Shown here piece by piece: positions 16,906-26,418 of a stretch of DNA of 64,000 bases (the first letter of the stretch is position 1; every line of letters begins with the position of its first letter). Where the stretch lies: contig CAYWXM010000063.1 of NCBI GenBank assembly GCA_964462595.1, positions 62,001-126,000 of the forward strand, read 5' to 3'. The position numbers and the translations under genes were made by a program. The notes under the pieces were generated by a model. That model worked only from the letters and a program-made list of their open reading frames with translations, was not told where the DNA came from and made no database searches. The stretch comes from SURF-21 sp964462595. GTDB taxonomy: Bacteria; Actinomycetota; Geothermincolia; Geothermincolales; RBG-13-55-18.

Positions 16906-18612
16906 ATGCTCTCGGGTGATGCCTACAAGGAGCTGGAGGAAGCCCTCGGCCTCGAAAACGTATCCTGCGAACCCGCCGTGCTGGACGGCTACGCCTGGCA
17001 GGCCTTCACCGAGGTCGTGGGGCAGACCAGCGGCTGGTGCCCCCGCAGGCCCGAGGCCGTCGCCCTTCCCGGCAGCACCGCCGAGGTGCAGGCCGTGGTG
17101 CGCATCTGCAAGAAACACGGCCTGCAGTTCAAGGCCATGAGCACCGGCTGGGGCGTGTGGAACATGGTGGGCGGGGAAAACGTGGTCCAGGTAGACCTGC
17201 GGCGCATGGACCGCATCCTGGACATCGACGAGAAGAACATGTTCGCCGTGGTCGAGCCCTACGCGATAGGCGCCCAGTTGCAGGCCGAGGCCATGAAGCT
17301 GGGCCTCAATTGCCACATCATCGGCGCCGGATCCGGCACCTCCCCCCTGGCCAGCGCGACTTCCCTATGCGGATACGGATGGTCGGGGCTGACCACCTCC
17401 TACAGCGCGCGCAACCTCCTTGCAGCCGAGTGGGTGCTCCCCGACGGCGAGCTGTTGAGGATCGGCACCATAGGGTCCGGGCTCGATTGGTTCTGCGGCG
17501 ACGGCCCCGGCCCCAGCCTGCGGGGCATCGCCAGGGGATATATCGGCAACTGCGGTGGGCTGGGCGTGTTCACGGCGTGCGCGCTGAAGCTCTTCCCCTG
17601 GACCGGTCCGGCCGAGCCGGAGGTGGAGGGCACCCTCCTGGACACGCTGACCGAGGTCCCCGAAGACAATAAGGCTTACATCTGCGTCTTTCCCTCCTTC
17701 GAGGCCTACGCGGACGCTGCATACAGGATCGGCAACGCGGAGATCGGCTACATGCACTGTAAGGTCGCCATCGGCGCCTTTCTCTCCGCCATGGCCCCCA
17801 AACTGATGGAAAAGATCGTCGCCTTACCGGCGCTGAAGGCGGTCATGCTCTCGCAGCAGCACATGTTCATGTTCCTCATCTCAGCGGGATCGCGTGAGGA
17901 ATTCGCCTACCAGGAAGGTGCGCTCAGGCAGATACTCGACGATACCGGGGGCCTCTACCTCGACCTCGCCGCCATGCCCGCCATGCACGCCGCGATGTGG
18001 TGGGGTTTCGTGCGGGCCTCCCTGCCGCCGCTCATCTTCCGGCGAGGGGGCAGCTTCGGGACCTCCTTCGGAGCCCTGGAGGCATGGGACCACTCGGTGC
18101 TGCAGGCCAGGTTAGCGGCGGAGCTCAAGCAGGACTTCATCGAGCGGGGCAAACTCATCGACGACCTCGCCGACAACGCCTGGGGAGGCATATACGAGGG
18201 CAGCACCTGCTTTGGGCACCAGGAGGAGCTATACCTGTACAACCCCCGCGACCCCGCCATGATGGAGAGCGCGACCGAGTACCTGTCCGGCACGTTCATG
18301 GCCACGGTGGACCACAACCTCGGGCCTGGCCTCGGCTTCGCCCTGGGCTCCATAGGAGCCGAGCTCTTCGGCCCCATCATCGGCGGCTACCATCACAGGT
18401 TGCGTGAGGTGAAACAGTCTTTCGACCCCGAAGACGTGAGCGACGCGGGTTTCTACATCTCGCTGGACCCGGAGAAGACCATCAGGGAGGCCATCGAGAG
18501 GAACCCGGAGATGGCAACTTTCCTGGCCCCACGCCTGGAGGAACTGGGCATGTCCGGGAAGGAGGAAGAGGAACCGGAACGGGGCCGTACCATGCCGCAT
18601 GAGGACGCTTGA
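16906..18612 (+). CDS. FAD-linked oxidase of the vanillyl-alcohol oxidase / p-cresol methylhydroxylase type
   Basis: 568 residues, ATG at 16906 after AAGGGGGTGG. The N-terminal PCMH-type FAD-binding domain is visible (RPEAVALPGSTAEVQAVVRICKKHG; STGWG; VQVDLRRMDRIL; GAGSGTSPLASATSLCGYGW; LLAAEWVLPDGELLRIGT), followed by GYIGNCGGLGVFTACALKLFPW and a C-terminal cap domain. Relatives oxidise phenolic or hydroxylated substrates, or act as D-lactate/glycolate-type oxidases. The flavin-linkage residue cannot be assigned. It may work with the divergent reductase at 15324-16697. Confidence 0.82.
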   Translation: MLSGDAYKELEEALGLENVSCEPAVLDGYAWQAFTEVVGQTSGWCPRRPEAVALPGSTAEVQAVVRICKKHGLQFKAMSTGWGVWNMVGGENVVQVDLRRMDRILDIDEKNMFAVVEPYAIGAQLQAEAMKLGLNCHIIGAGSGTSPLASATSLCGYGWSGLTTSYSARNLLAAEWVLPDGELLRIGTIGSGLDWFCGDGPGPSLRGIARGYIGNCGGLGVFTACALKLFPWTGPAEPEVEGTLLDTLTEVPEDNKAYICVFPSFEAYADAAYRIGNAEIGYMHCKVAIGAFLSAMAPKLMEKIVALPALKAVMLSQQHMFMFLISAGSREEFAYQEGALRQILDDTGGLYLDLAAMPAMHAAMWWGFVRASLPPLIFRRGGSFGTSFGALEAWDHSVLQARLAAELKQDFIERGKLIDDLADNAWGGIYEGSTCFGHQEELYLYNPRDPAMMESATEYLSGTFMATVDHNLGPGLGFALGSIGAELFGPIIGGYHHRLREVKQSFDPEDVSDAGFYISLDPEKTIREAIERNPEMATFLAPRLEELGMSGKEEEEPERGRTMPHEDA

Positions 18613-18707
18613 GGATCGGCACAGAAAATCGCTTTGCGGCGATCGTTTCCATTATCTATTCAGATGATCTATCGCTTGCTTTTAACCCCGGCGTGAAAGG
18701 AGTGGGT

Positions 18708-19160
18708 ATGGAGATCGAGAGGGAATGGCTGGCTCCCTGCGGGCTGTACTGCGGCGTCTGCGCCGTGCTCATCGCCTACCGCGACGGCAACGAGAAGTTC
18801 AAGCAGAGGCTCACCGGGGTATACGGGCTGACCTCGACAGAACAGGTGCGCTGCAGGGGCTGCCTTTCGGATGAGCGTTTTCTCTACTGCGACGCGTGCC
18901 CCATCCGTGACTGCTGCGCGGAGAAGGGGCTCGAGGGCTGCCATCAGTGCGACGACTGGCCCTGCGAACTCATCGAGGATTTCCCCCTTCCCGTGGGCAA
19001 GAAGGTCATGCTGCGTGCCATCCCCGAATGGAGGGAGCTGGGAACGGAGGCCTGGGTCAAGCGGGAAGAGGAGCGCTACCATTGCCCCGAGTGCGGCTAC
19101 GCGCTCTTCCGCGGCGCCAGGAGATGCCGCAACTGCGGCGCCGCGGTGGACGTGGATTAA
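18708..19160 (+). CDS. DUF3795 protein with C-terminal zinc ribbon
   Basis: 150 residues. ATG 18708 follows GAAAGGAGTGGGT, so the upstream open frame (from 18609) is ignored. The N-terminal part carries CGLYCGVCAV, VRCRGCLSD, YCDACPIRDCC and GCHQCDDWPC, the DUF3795 cysteine pattern. The last 35 residues form a separate zinc ribbon (HCPECGYALF ... CRNCGAAV). Relative to the copy at 14779-15249 it has gained the ribbon, suggesting a nucleic-acid or protein contact. Function unknown. Confidence 0.78.
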   Translation: MEIEREWLAPCGLYCGVCAVLIAYRDGNEKFKQRLTGVYGLTSTEQVRCRGCLSDERFLYCDACPIRDCCAEKGLEGCHQCDDWPCELIEDFPLPVGKKVMLRAIPEWRELGTEAWVKREEERYHCPECGYALFRGARRCRNCGAAVDVD

Positions 19161-19260
19161 AAGGGGCGGGTGGGGTCCTTGTGCCAGGCGCCGAAGGCCT
19201 CGAACCCGTCAGGCATGCGCCGGACGCCGTCCGTCAACCGGGAAAGAAAGGAGCCTTGCG

Positions 19261-20080
19261 GTGAAAAGCATCGATGAGTGCAGGGAAGCCGGGCGGGAGC
19301 TCTTCGAGCGGCTGCACCTCGCGACCTACCCGGTGGCGATAAAGTACGTGAAGGAGGAGGCGGAGTTCGGACCGGAAACCATGCGCCCTTCCGCGAACGG
19401 GCAGAAACTCAGCCTGTGCCAGGCCTTCACCTATTCGCGCCGCTGGGGCATGACGGTGGGCGTGGCCCAGGAGGACAACTTCTGCGTCCCGTCCACGGTC
19501 TGTCACCGCTGGGTGGACATCCCCTGGGAGGAATTCGTGCAGAGCCAGATACTGCAGGGATGGCACTCGGACGAGGAGGCGGAGAGGAAACGCTGCGCTT
19601 ACTCCCCTGAGATGATCGGCGAGCATAACCTGGCCAAGGCGGCGGAATACATGGGCCTCATCTCCTCTCCCCTTCCCTTGAGCAACGTCTTCCCCGACAG
19701 CGTGCTGGTGTACGGCAGCGCGGAGAACGTGACCCATATCATCCACGCCCTTTCCTACCGGGGAGAGCACTTCCCCACCTCCACCTTCGAGGGGGTTCGG
19801 GGAATCGTGCATGAAAGGCGGGCTCATCCCCTTCATCACCGGGGTGCCCCAGGTGGTCATACCCGGCATGGGCGACCGCTCTCTGTCCGGGACCTACGAC
19901 TACGAGATCGCCATCGGGTTTCCGGGCGAACTGCTGGATACGGTGATGGAGGACCTCTTCAAGTCCGGTGGGCGCATGAACATGGGCCTGCCGGTGCGTA
20001 CCCTGCTGCCCACGGGGATAACGGAGAGCATCACCCCCGGTTTCAAGTACCTGCGCGATAAAATAGACGAAGGCCGGTAA
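19261..20080 (+). pseudogene. DUF169 family protein, interrupted by a one-base frameshift
   Basis: The GTG at 19261 (GAAAGGAG upstream) opens a DUF169 protein: KLSLCQAFTYSRRWGMTVG, NFCVPSTVCHRW, YGSAENVTHIIHALSYRGEHFPTSTFEG. At nt 19791-19795 a run of five G shifts the frame. The remaining third continues in the next frame (GFGESCMKGGLIPFITG, PQVVIPGMGDRSLSGTYDYEIAIGFP, to the stop at 20080). Removing one G gives a continuous protein of about 272 residues, close to the usual family length. The second half is well conserved with no further lesions, so a sequencing error, a very recent mutation or phase variation are all possible. DUF169 function is unknown. Confidence 0.8.
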
Positions 20081-20149
20081 GCGGTGTTAGAGGATCTTTC
20101 CTGGATCCTGTACACGGAGGCGGCGGAGAATATAAGCTCGAGGAAGGAA

Positions 20150-20201
20150 TGGGGGCAGAGTATTTCCGCCCCCACTGCCATTACCCGGCAATTCCGGGTA
20201 A
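20150..20201. terminator. Two adjacent stem-loops
   Basis: TGGGGGC (20150-20156) pairs with GCCCCCA (20168-20174) over an 11-base loop, and TTACCCGG (20181-20188) pairs perfectly with CCGGGTAA (20194-20201) over 5 bases. They lie 70-120 bases after the DUF169 stop and before the methyltransferase. No T-run follows either; they could terminate transcription or belong to a REP-like repeat. Confidence 0.4.
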
Positions 20202-20256
20202 GTAGTCGCTGATCACGCTTCGCGTCTCTGGCGGAGACACTGGTGGAGGTATTCAC

Positions 20257-20892
20257 ATGGAAGAGAGCGCCGTACCCTACCTGCAGGATTGGTTCGACCG
20301 CATGGCCACGGGCTACGACCGCCTGGAGCTGTTGCTGGGGGGCCTCAGGCCGCGGGTAGTGGAGATGGCCGCGGCTGCGGGAGGCTCGCGCGTGCTGGAC
20401 GCGGCGACCGGCACCGGCAACCAGGCCCTGGCCTTTGCCCGCCGGGGTTACGAGGTCACGGGCATCGACCTCTCGCAGGAGATGATCAGGGTGGCGCGCG
20501 GCAAGGACGGCAGGGGCAGGGTGACATTCCTGCATGCCGACGCCTCCGCCATGCCTTTCGAGGACGGAAGCTTCGACGTCTCCGTCATCTCCTTCGCCCT
20601 GCACGACATGCCGGGACCCATGCGCGAGGCAGTCCTTCGTGAGATGGCGAGGGTGACCGCCCCCGGGGGCACGGTGATGATAGTCGATTACGAGATACCC
20701 CGTGATCTCGTGCACAGGCTTTTCATCCGCTATATGCTGGCCCGCCACGAGAACGTCTTCGTCCCCGCTTACTTCCGCTGCGACCTGGAGAGCAAGGTGC
20801 GGGGACTTGGCCTGGACATCGAGGAGAAACGCCCGGTGCTAAAGGGGGTGGGCAAGGTCCTCAGATGCCGCAAACCAGGTGATCGCGGTTGA
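20257..20892 (+). CDS. Class I SAM-dependent methyltransferase (UbiE/Methyltransf_11 type)
   Basis: 211 residues, ATG 20257 after GGTGGAGG. The SAM-binding motif is VLDAATGTGNQALAFARRGYEVTGIDLSQEMI (motif I and the acidic end of strand 2, about residues 46-78). FLHADASAMPFEDGSFDVSVISFALHD gives motif II/post-II and MARVTAPGGTVMIVDYE motif III. The sequence resembles UbiE/COQ5-like and other small-molecule methyltransferases; the acceptor is unknown. It stands alone between stem-loops upstream and a 250-base non-coding gap (20893-21142) in which I see no other feature. Confidence 0.85.
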   Translation: MEESAVPYLQDWFDRMATGYDRLELLLGGLRPRVVEMAAAAGGSRVLDAATGTGNQALAFARRGYEVTGIDLSQEMIRVARGKDGRGRVTFLHADASAMPFEDGSFDVSVISFALHDMPGPMREAVLREMARVTAPGGTVMIVDYEIPRDLVHRLFIRYMLARHENVFVPAYFRCDLESKVRGLGLDIEEKRPVLKGVGKVLRCRKPGDRG

Positions 20893-21142
20893 CACCCTCT
20901 TCGATGGGATGTTTCGGAAATCATCTTCCCTTGCGTTACCCGGGATCACCCCATTGCTCAACCCGGCCCGTGTCCCAAACAAGGGGGGCCATCCCAGCAT
21001 GCCTGGCCCCGTCCGCGTTGCAGTGACGCATCCCGGACATCACCACTTGCTCAAGAGCATTTCTGCACGGACCGAAACTTAAACAAACGGTGCCGGCGGG
21101 CCGCAGCCTTCTCTGCGCTCGCTCGAGTCAGGGAGGTGCGTG

Positions 21143-22882
21143 ATGTTTCTGGATCGCGTTTCGTGGTCGGTATTCGGATCCCCTTACAAGCGGGACGGCT
21201 CTGATCCCGCGGACCTGGTGGTGGCCAACACGGAGATATTCACCTCCGACACGGCCAACCCCCGGGCCAGCGCCATGGCGGTGAAAGACGGGCGCATCGT
21301 GTACGTGGGCGAAGGCGAGGGCGCCGCCGCACACGTCGGGCCGGACACCAGGGTCATCGACGGCAAGGGAAGGGTCCTCACCCCGGGCTTCATCGACAAC
21401 CACTGCCACGTGGTGTGGATAGGCGGCATGATGGCCTTCATGACCAAGCGCCTCATGGACGCCTCGAACCTCGATGAGATGCTGCAGATGGTCCTCGACC
21501 AGTCCCGCGCCAATCCCGACCTGCCCTACGTGTCCGGCGTGGGCTGGAGGTTCGAGTACGCCCCCGGTGGCATGCCGGACCGCAAGGTACTGGATAAAGT
21601 GATCTCCGACCGGCCCGTCGTGCTCATGTCCATCTGCGGCCAGTGCGGGTGGCTCAACACCCACGCCGTAGAACTGCTGGAGGAGCGCAACCCCCGGGCT
21701 CTGCTGCGGCTGGCGCCCCGCCTCGACTCGAGCGGCGCCTGCACGGGAGCGCTCGACCATTTTCATTCCTTCTCCCCACTCGATTTCTTCAGCCAGGAGG
21801 AGATAGCGCCCGTCTTCGAGACGGCGGTACCTGAAGCCATTCAGGCGGTGATGGACGAGGCGGTCTCGGTGGGCGTCACGGCCATGGACGACGTGCAGTT
21901 CTACCGCCCCTTCGTCCCCTACGTGCTCGGTTATCGCCAGCGAGGCATCTTCGACAAGGTGCGCCTGCGCGGCTCGCTCTACGTGGACAGCCACGACCCG
22001 GAGGACGAGGGAAAGCTGAGAGAGGACCTGGCGTGGTGGAAAGACATGGAAAAGGAGTCGGACGAGCGGCTGGCCCTCGGCAGGTCGCTCAAGTTCTACA
22101 TCGACGGAACCCTGGGCAACCGCACCGCCTTTTACCTCGAACCATACACGGACGATCCCACCTGTTACGGCAGGCCCGACTGGAGCCAGGAGGACTTCGA
22201 CCGGGTGATAGAGATCGTCGACGGCATGGGCCTGCAGGCCTGCACCCATTCCTGCGGCGACGCCGGCATACGCAGGGTGATAGATTCCTGCGAACGCGCG
22301 CGCGGCCTCAACGGCGAATGGGACTCGCGCCACCGCCTGGAACACTGCGAGTTCCCCACCGCCGAGGACCGCGAGAGGATGGCCCGGCTGGGCATGCATG
22401 CCGCCATGCAGCCGGCGCACTTCTTCGGCGACGAGGTGGCTGAGAGGTTCATGGGGCTGGAGAGGATGCGGCGTTTCTGCCCCTGGCGCAGCCTGGAAAA
22501 GGCGGGAGTAACAGTCTCCTTCGGCAGCGACTGGTGCAACAGCCCCCTCAACCCTTTCTACGGGCTGCTCCTCGCCACCACCAGGATGAACTACAAGGGC
22601 AAGACCGACTGGGGCCCGGAGGAGAAGATCGATATAGAGGACGCCGTCCGGCACTGGACCATCGATTCCGCACGGGCCCTCAAGATGGACGATGAGATCG
22701 GTTCCCTGGAGGCAGGCAAGCGGGCCGACTTCGTGCTCTGGAACACCAGCCCGCTGAAGGTAAGCTCGTGGTGGTTCATGCTCACCCACGAGATAGAGCT
22801 GGGAAAACTCGAGGACTTCGTGGACCTCACCGCCGTGGACGGCAAGGTGGTCTACGAGAAGCGGGCTGCGGGGGACGCATAG
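21143..22882 (+). CDS. Amidohydrolase family protein (YtcJ-like, amidohydrolase 3)
   Basis: 579 residues from ATG 21143; GGGAGG lies 6 bases upstream, so the GTG at 21140 is less likely. The family metal site begins with PGFIDNHCHVVW (His87, His89). Later motifs are FYIDGTLGNRTAFY, CTHSCGDAGIRRVIDSCE, HRLEHCEF and FGSDWCNSPLNPFYGLL, followed by the C-terminal beta-sandwich sequence EIGSLEAGKRADFVLW. YtcJ-like proteins hydrolyse amides or related bonds with one or two metals in the cytoplasm; the substrate is unknown. Monocistronic by position. Confidence 0.85.
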   Translation: MFLDRVSWSVFGSPYKRDGSDPADLVVANTEIFTSDTANPRASAMAVKDGRIVYVGEGEGAAAHVGPDTRVIDGKGRVLTPGFIDNHCHVVWIGGMMAFMTKRLMDASNLDEMLQMVLDQSRANPDLPYVSGVGWRFEYAPGGMPDRKVLDKVISDRPVVLMSICGQCGWLNTHAVELLEERNPRALLRLAPRLDSSGACTGALDHFHSFSPLDFFSQEEIAPVFETAVPEAIQAVMDEAVSVGVTAMDDVQFYRPFVPYVLGYRQRGIFDKVRLRGSLYVDSHDPEDEGKLREDLAWWKDMEKESDERLALGRSLKFYIDGTLGNRTAFYLEPYTDDPTCYGRPDWSQEDFDRVIEIVDGMGLQACTHSCGDAGIRRVIDSCERARGLNGEWDSRHRLEHCEFPTAEDRERMARLGMHAAMQPAHFFGDEVAERFMGLERMRRFCPWRSLEKAGVTVSFGSDWCNSPLNPFYGLLLATTRMNYKGKTDWGPEEKIDIEDAVRHWTIDSARALKMDDEIGSLEAGKRADFVLWNTSPLKVSSWWFMLTHEIELGKLEDFVDLTAVDGKVVYEKRAAGDA

Positions 22883-23033
22883 CCGGATGTCCCAGGCGCA
22901 GGCACATCGCCGTGCATGCGGCCCGGGGCGCTGTAAACGCTCAGGTCCCCATTATCCCCGCCTTCCCAGGGTGGCCCCGTATTGGATATCATCCGGTTGT
23001 CAGGCGTAATACGAAGGCAGGCAGGAGAAAGAA

Positions 23034-23552
23034 ATGGACGTGCTGGAGGCAAAGCGTTTCGAGTTGAGGCCCTTGAGGAAGAGCGACGTTACCTCCTACA
23101 CGAAGAACATCAACAACCGCAAGATATACCGTACCTCGATGGAGATGCCATTCCCCTACCGCGAAGAGGACACGGAGGATCTCCTGGCCAAGGTGCGGAG
23201 GGAGGCGAGAAGGAAACAGCCCGGCAGGTTCGCCCTCGCCATCGCCATAGACGGGGAAGCTGCTGGGTATATCGGGTTCGAGAGCATCGAAAAACACAAG
23301 GCGGAGCTGGGTTTCTGGCTCGCCGAAAAGCACTGGAACCGGGGGATTATGACCGAGGCCATACGGCTCTTCACGCCTTACGGTATGGACAGGTTCGAAC
23401 TCCGCAGGATCTATGCTTACGTCTTCTCCTACAACCGCGCCTCCATGCGGGTCCTCGAGAAGTCCGGCTACAGAAAGGAAGGCGTCCTTCGCAAGGACTT
23501 CGAAAAGGACGGCAGGTTCTACGACCACATCGTCTACGCCAAGGTCAGATAA
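23034..23552 (+). CDS. GNAT family N-acetyltransferase (RimJ/RimL type)
   Basis: 172 residues, ATG 23034 after AGGAGAAAGAA. The pattern FELRPLRKSDVTSYTKNINN, IAIDGEAAGYIGFESIE, ELGFWLAEKHWNRGIMTEAIRLF (acetyl-CoA pyrophosphate loop region) and RIYAYVFSYNRASMRVLEKSGYRKEGVLRKD is typical of RimJ/RimL-like acetyltransferases acting on protein N-termini or small molecules. No partner gene nearby indicates the substrate. Confidence 0.85.
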   Translation: MDVLEAKRFELRPLRKSDVTSYTKNINNRKIYRTSMEMPFPYREEDTEDLLAKVRREARRKQPGRFALAIAIDGEAAGYIGFESIEKHKAELGFWLAEKHWNRGIMTEAIRLFTPYGMDRFELRRIYAYVFSYNRASMRVLEKSGYRKEGVLRKDFEKDGRFYDHIVYAKVR

Positions 23553-23764
23553 AGGATAACGCCCGATCTCCCGGCAGGCGCGGGCCGGCCCGTTTGGTAC
23601 TCTATCCCCATGGAGGCCCAGGGGGAAGCCCCCTTGGTTTGCCATATCGATGAGGAGTCTCCCGGCCTGATTTGCTACTATATAGGGACCTGCGAAACTA
23701 CTTATCCGGCAAACCGTGAATAGGGGGCGTAGGATTCTTCTCGTAAGCTAGGAGGAGGTTTCGG

Positions 23765-25009
23765 ATGGAGTCGCTCAAACCCGCTAAACTGTTCAACGAG
23801 GAGGCGTGCACGCGCTGCGGTCTGTGTTTCAGCGAGTGCCCGGTGATGAACCTGCCGGTTAAGACCGCCCGGGAGGAGATAAAGAGGCTGATCGCCGGGG
23901 AACCCACCCGGCATGTCCTGCGCGAGTGCACGAGCTGCTTCGCCTGCGACCACATCTGCCCCTACGGCTGCAACCCGACGGAACTGGTGCTGCAGCGCTG
24001 GCACGAGCAGTACGAGAAGGAGGGGCTGCCGCTCCGCGCCAGGTACTACTCCCCCCACGAGGAGCTGAATTTCCGCTCCTACGTGGTGTCGAAGATGCCC
24101 GCCGAGGAACGGGAACTCATCCGCGCCTGGGCCGACCATTCGCCTGCCGAAGAGATACTCTACCCGGGGTGTAATATCATAACCGCACCTTTCATCACCC
24201 GCACCAGGGCCCTGGAGGGATTGGATATCCGCGGCACCCTGGACTACTGCTGCGGGGAGACCTACTACCGCATGGGCCTTTTCGACGAGGTGCAGAAGGT
24301 GGCCAGGCGACTGGAGAGGTACTTCAATACCCTGGGCGTGAAGCGGGTGAACCTGCTCTGCACCGCCGGCTGCAATATGCTCATGAACGTGCTCCCCACC
24401 TACGGGGTCGAATTCGATTTCGAGGTGCGCCCCTACCTGCCGGTGATACTGCAGAAGCTGGAGTCCGGCGAACTCGAGATAGTGAAAAAGCTGGAGGGTA
24501 CCGCGACCATCCAGGAGTCGTGCTACGGCAAACAGCTCGGCGATGAATACATGGACGTGCCCCGCAGGATACTCGAGTTCATCGGCCTGGAGGTGGTGGA
24601 GGAGAAGAAGCGGCGCGACCGCGCCCTGTGCTGCGGCATAGCGGGGGGCTTCTCGCACGGCTCAGGTTACCACATCATGGACGTGACCCTAGCCACATTG
24701 AAGAGCCTCTGGCAGGCCAGGGAGACGGGGGCCGACTACACCGTGGGCTACTGCGCCGGGTGCCTGCAGATGCTCTCCGTCGGCAAGCTGCTCTTCCCGG
24801 TGGGCGGCTCCATCCACCATGTTCTGGAATTATTATCCATGGCACTGGGCGAGGAGCCCCGGCACCCCATGGGCTGGAGGGCCCGCGCCTTCCTGGCCGG
24901 CACCCTGCGCCACCAGGCTCCCCTGACTTTCTCTAAACAGAGGTACCGCATCCCGGAGATACCCGAGGTGCCTCCATCGGCTGGGACCCGGGAAACGGGA
25001 GGGCAGTAG
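23765..25009 (+). CDS. Heterodisulfide reductase D / GlpC-like Fe-S protein, paralog 1
   Basis: 414 residues, ATG 23765 behind TAGGAGGAGG. Two [4Fe-4S] motifs open the protein: C15-x2-C18-x2-C21-x3-C25 and C55-x2-C58-x2-C61-x3-C65. Two cysteine-rich CCG domains follow: YPGCNII ... LDYCCGETYYRMG with CTAGCNML, and IQESCYGKQLG ... RALCCGIAGGF with YCAGCLQML. This is the architecture of HdrD, GlpC and LldE/LutA-type electron-transfer subunits; CCG domains can hold a non-cubane [4Fe-4S] site for disulfide chemistry. It is the first of three tandem paralogs sharing one transcript (spacing 2 bases, then a 1-base overlap). No hydrophobic segments, so probably cytoplasmic or peripheral. Confidence 0.85.
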   Translation: MESLKPAKLFNEEACTRCGLCFSECPVMNLPVKTAREEIKRLIAGEPTRHVLRECTSCFACDHICPYGCNPTELVLQRWHEQYEKEGLPLRARYYSPHEELNFRSYVVSKMPAEERELIRAWADHSPAEEILYPGCNIITAPFITRTRALEGLDIRGTLDYCCGETYYRMGLFDEVQKVARRLERYFNTLGVKRVNLLCTAGCNMLMNVLPTYGVEFDFEVRPYLPVILQKLESGELEIVKKLEGTATIQESCYGKQLGDEYMDVPRRILEFIGLEVVEEKKRRDRALCCGIAGGFSHGSGYHIMDVTLATLKSLWQARETGADYTVGYCAGCLQMLSVGKLLFPVGGSIHHVLELLSMALGEEPRHPMGWRARAFLAGTLRHQAPLTFSKQRYRIPEIPEVPPSAGTRETGGQ

Positions 25010-25011
25010 AG

Positions 25012-26418
25012 GTGGCTGCCACCAGCTTCCGTTTTTTCCGCGAAGACCTGTGCGACCGCTGCGGCGACTGTTTCGCCGCCTGCCCCTACCTGGAGCTGCC
25101 CCCACAGGAGGCGAAGCGGGAGATCGCGGGGCTGATAGATACGGGCTCGTCCCGCGCCCTCGAGGTATGCAACACCTGCCACACCTGCGACGTGATCTGC
25201 CCCAGGGATGCCGACCCCTACGAACTGGTGCTGGAGCGCTGGTGTGAGCGGCGCAAAGAAGGCCTGCCCACCACCGCACGGCTGGTCACGCCATCGGAGC
25301 CCTGCAATATCTGGTCCTCTCTCAAGGCGATAATGCCCGCGGGAGACCTGGCACTGCTGCGCTCCTGGGACGACTACACCCCTTGCGACGAGATATGCCT
25401 CACCGGTTTCTACACCAGCGTGGTCCCCTACCTCATGCAGTCGAAAGTGCTGGAAGGCCTGCCCAGGATATCGGGCACCGAAGCCCTCTTCGGGTGCGCG
25501 GGGGACATATACAAGACGGGACGCTTCGACATGGTGGAGCAGATAACCCGCCGCCTGGAGCGGGTATTCGGCGACATGGGCGTGAAAAAGATCGTCTGCT
25601 CCATGAGCGCCGAGGGCATGGTGCTCTCCGAGATACTGCCACGCAGGTTCGGTGCCCGCTTCGGCTTCGAGGTGGTCTCGCTGGACGAATGGCTGCTGGG
25701 GAAGCTGCAGTCAGGGGAGATCGAGCTGGTAAAGAAACTGGGCATGAGGGTGACCGTGCACGACAACTGCCTCTCCAAGATGCAGGACGGCAGGCTGCAG
25801 GAGGTCAACCGCGAGACCGTGCGCCGCACCGGCTGCGATATCGTGGAGATGGAGCACAACCGCGAGCGCGCCCTGTGCTGCGGTTTCGGGGCCGCCGCCT
25901 CGCACTTCCGGGTCATGGACATCATGTCCTCCGGCTACCGCAGGCTGAAGGAGATCGAGGCCACGGGGGCGGACGCCGCCGTCATCTACTGCCCCGCCTG
26001 CCTTTTCATCCTCTCGGTGATCAAGGAGATGGCGGGCTCGAAAATGCCTTTCTACCATCCCGTGGAGCTGGTGGAGATGGCCGCGGGAGGCAAGCCGTCG
26101 CGCCGCCACGAGGAAAGGGCCTGGGACATGGCGGCGGTGATCAGCAACCACCTGGTAAAGTACGCGCTCTTCCCCGGCTACCGCAAGGACTTCCAGCCCG
26201 CGTACATCACCCCCGAGATACAGCCGCTGCCGGAACTCCCGCGGGGGGACAGGATGCGCACGAAAGCGCTGGCGGCCCTGTACCACAGCCCTGTCGTCCA
26301 GAACAAGGTGACGCGGAAGGTCGTCTCGCTCGGCTTCAAGGCCGCGGTGGCTGCATACGGGTCATGGGGCCGCCGGGAGAAGTCAAGGAAAAAGCATGAG
26401 AAGGGGGTTCGCGCGTGA
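25012..26418 (+). CDS. Heterodisulfide reductase D-like Fe-S protein, paralog 2 (degenerate first CCG site)
   Basis: 468 residues with a GTG start at 25012, 2 bases after the previous stop, with GGGAGGGC upstream. Both N-terminal [4Fe-4S] motifs are complete (CDRCGDCFAACPY; CNTCHTCDVICPR). The second CCG domain is intact (VHDNCLSKMQDG, RALCCGFGAAASH, YCPACLFIL). The first CCG domain has lost key cysteines: where the flanking paralogs have CCGE the sequence is FGCAGD, and where they have CTAGCN or CPAGLN it is MSAEGM. The C-terminus is about 55 residues longer than the neighbours and ends basic (RREKSRKKHEKG). Probably a diverged partner in a heteromeric complex with paralogs 1 and 3 (inference). 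Confidence 0.85.
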   Translation: MAATSFRFFREDLCDRCGDCFAACPYLELPPQEAKREIAGLIDTGSSRALEVCNTCHTCDVICPRDADPYELVLERWCERRKEGLPTTARLVTPSEPCNIWSSLKAIMPAGDLALLRSWDDYTPCDEICLTGFYTSVVPYLMQSKVLEGLPRISGTEALFGCAGDIYKTGRFDMVEQITRRLERVFGDMGVKKIVCSMSAEGMVLSEILPRRFGARFGFEVVSLDEWLLGKLQSGEIELVKKLGMRVTVHDNCLSKMQDGRLQEVNRETVRRTGCDIVEMEHNRERALCCGFGAAASHFRVMDIMSSGYRRLKEIEATGADAAVIYCPACLFILSVIKEMAGSKMPFYHPVELVEMAAGGKPSRRHEERAWDMAAVISNHLVKYALFPGYRKDFQPAYITPEIQPLPELPRGDRMRTKALAALYHSPVVQNKVTRKVVSLGFKAAVAAYGSWGRREKSRKKHEKGVRA

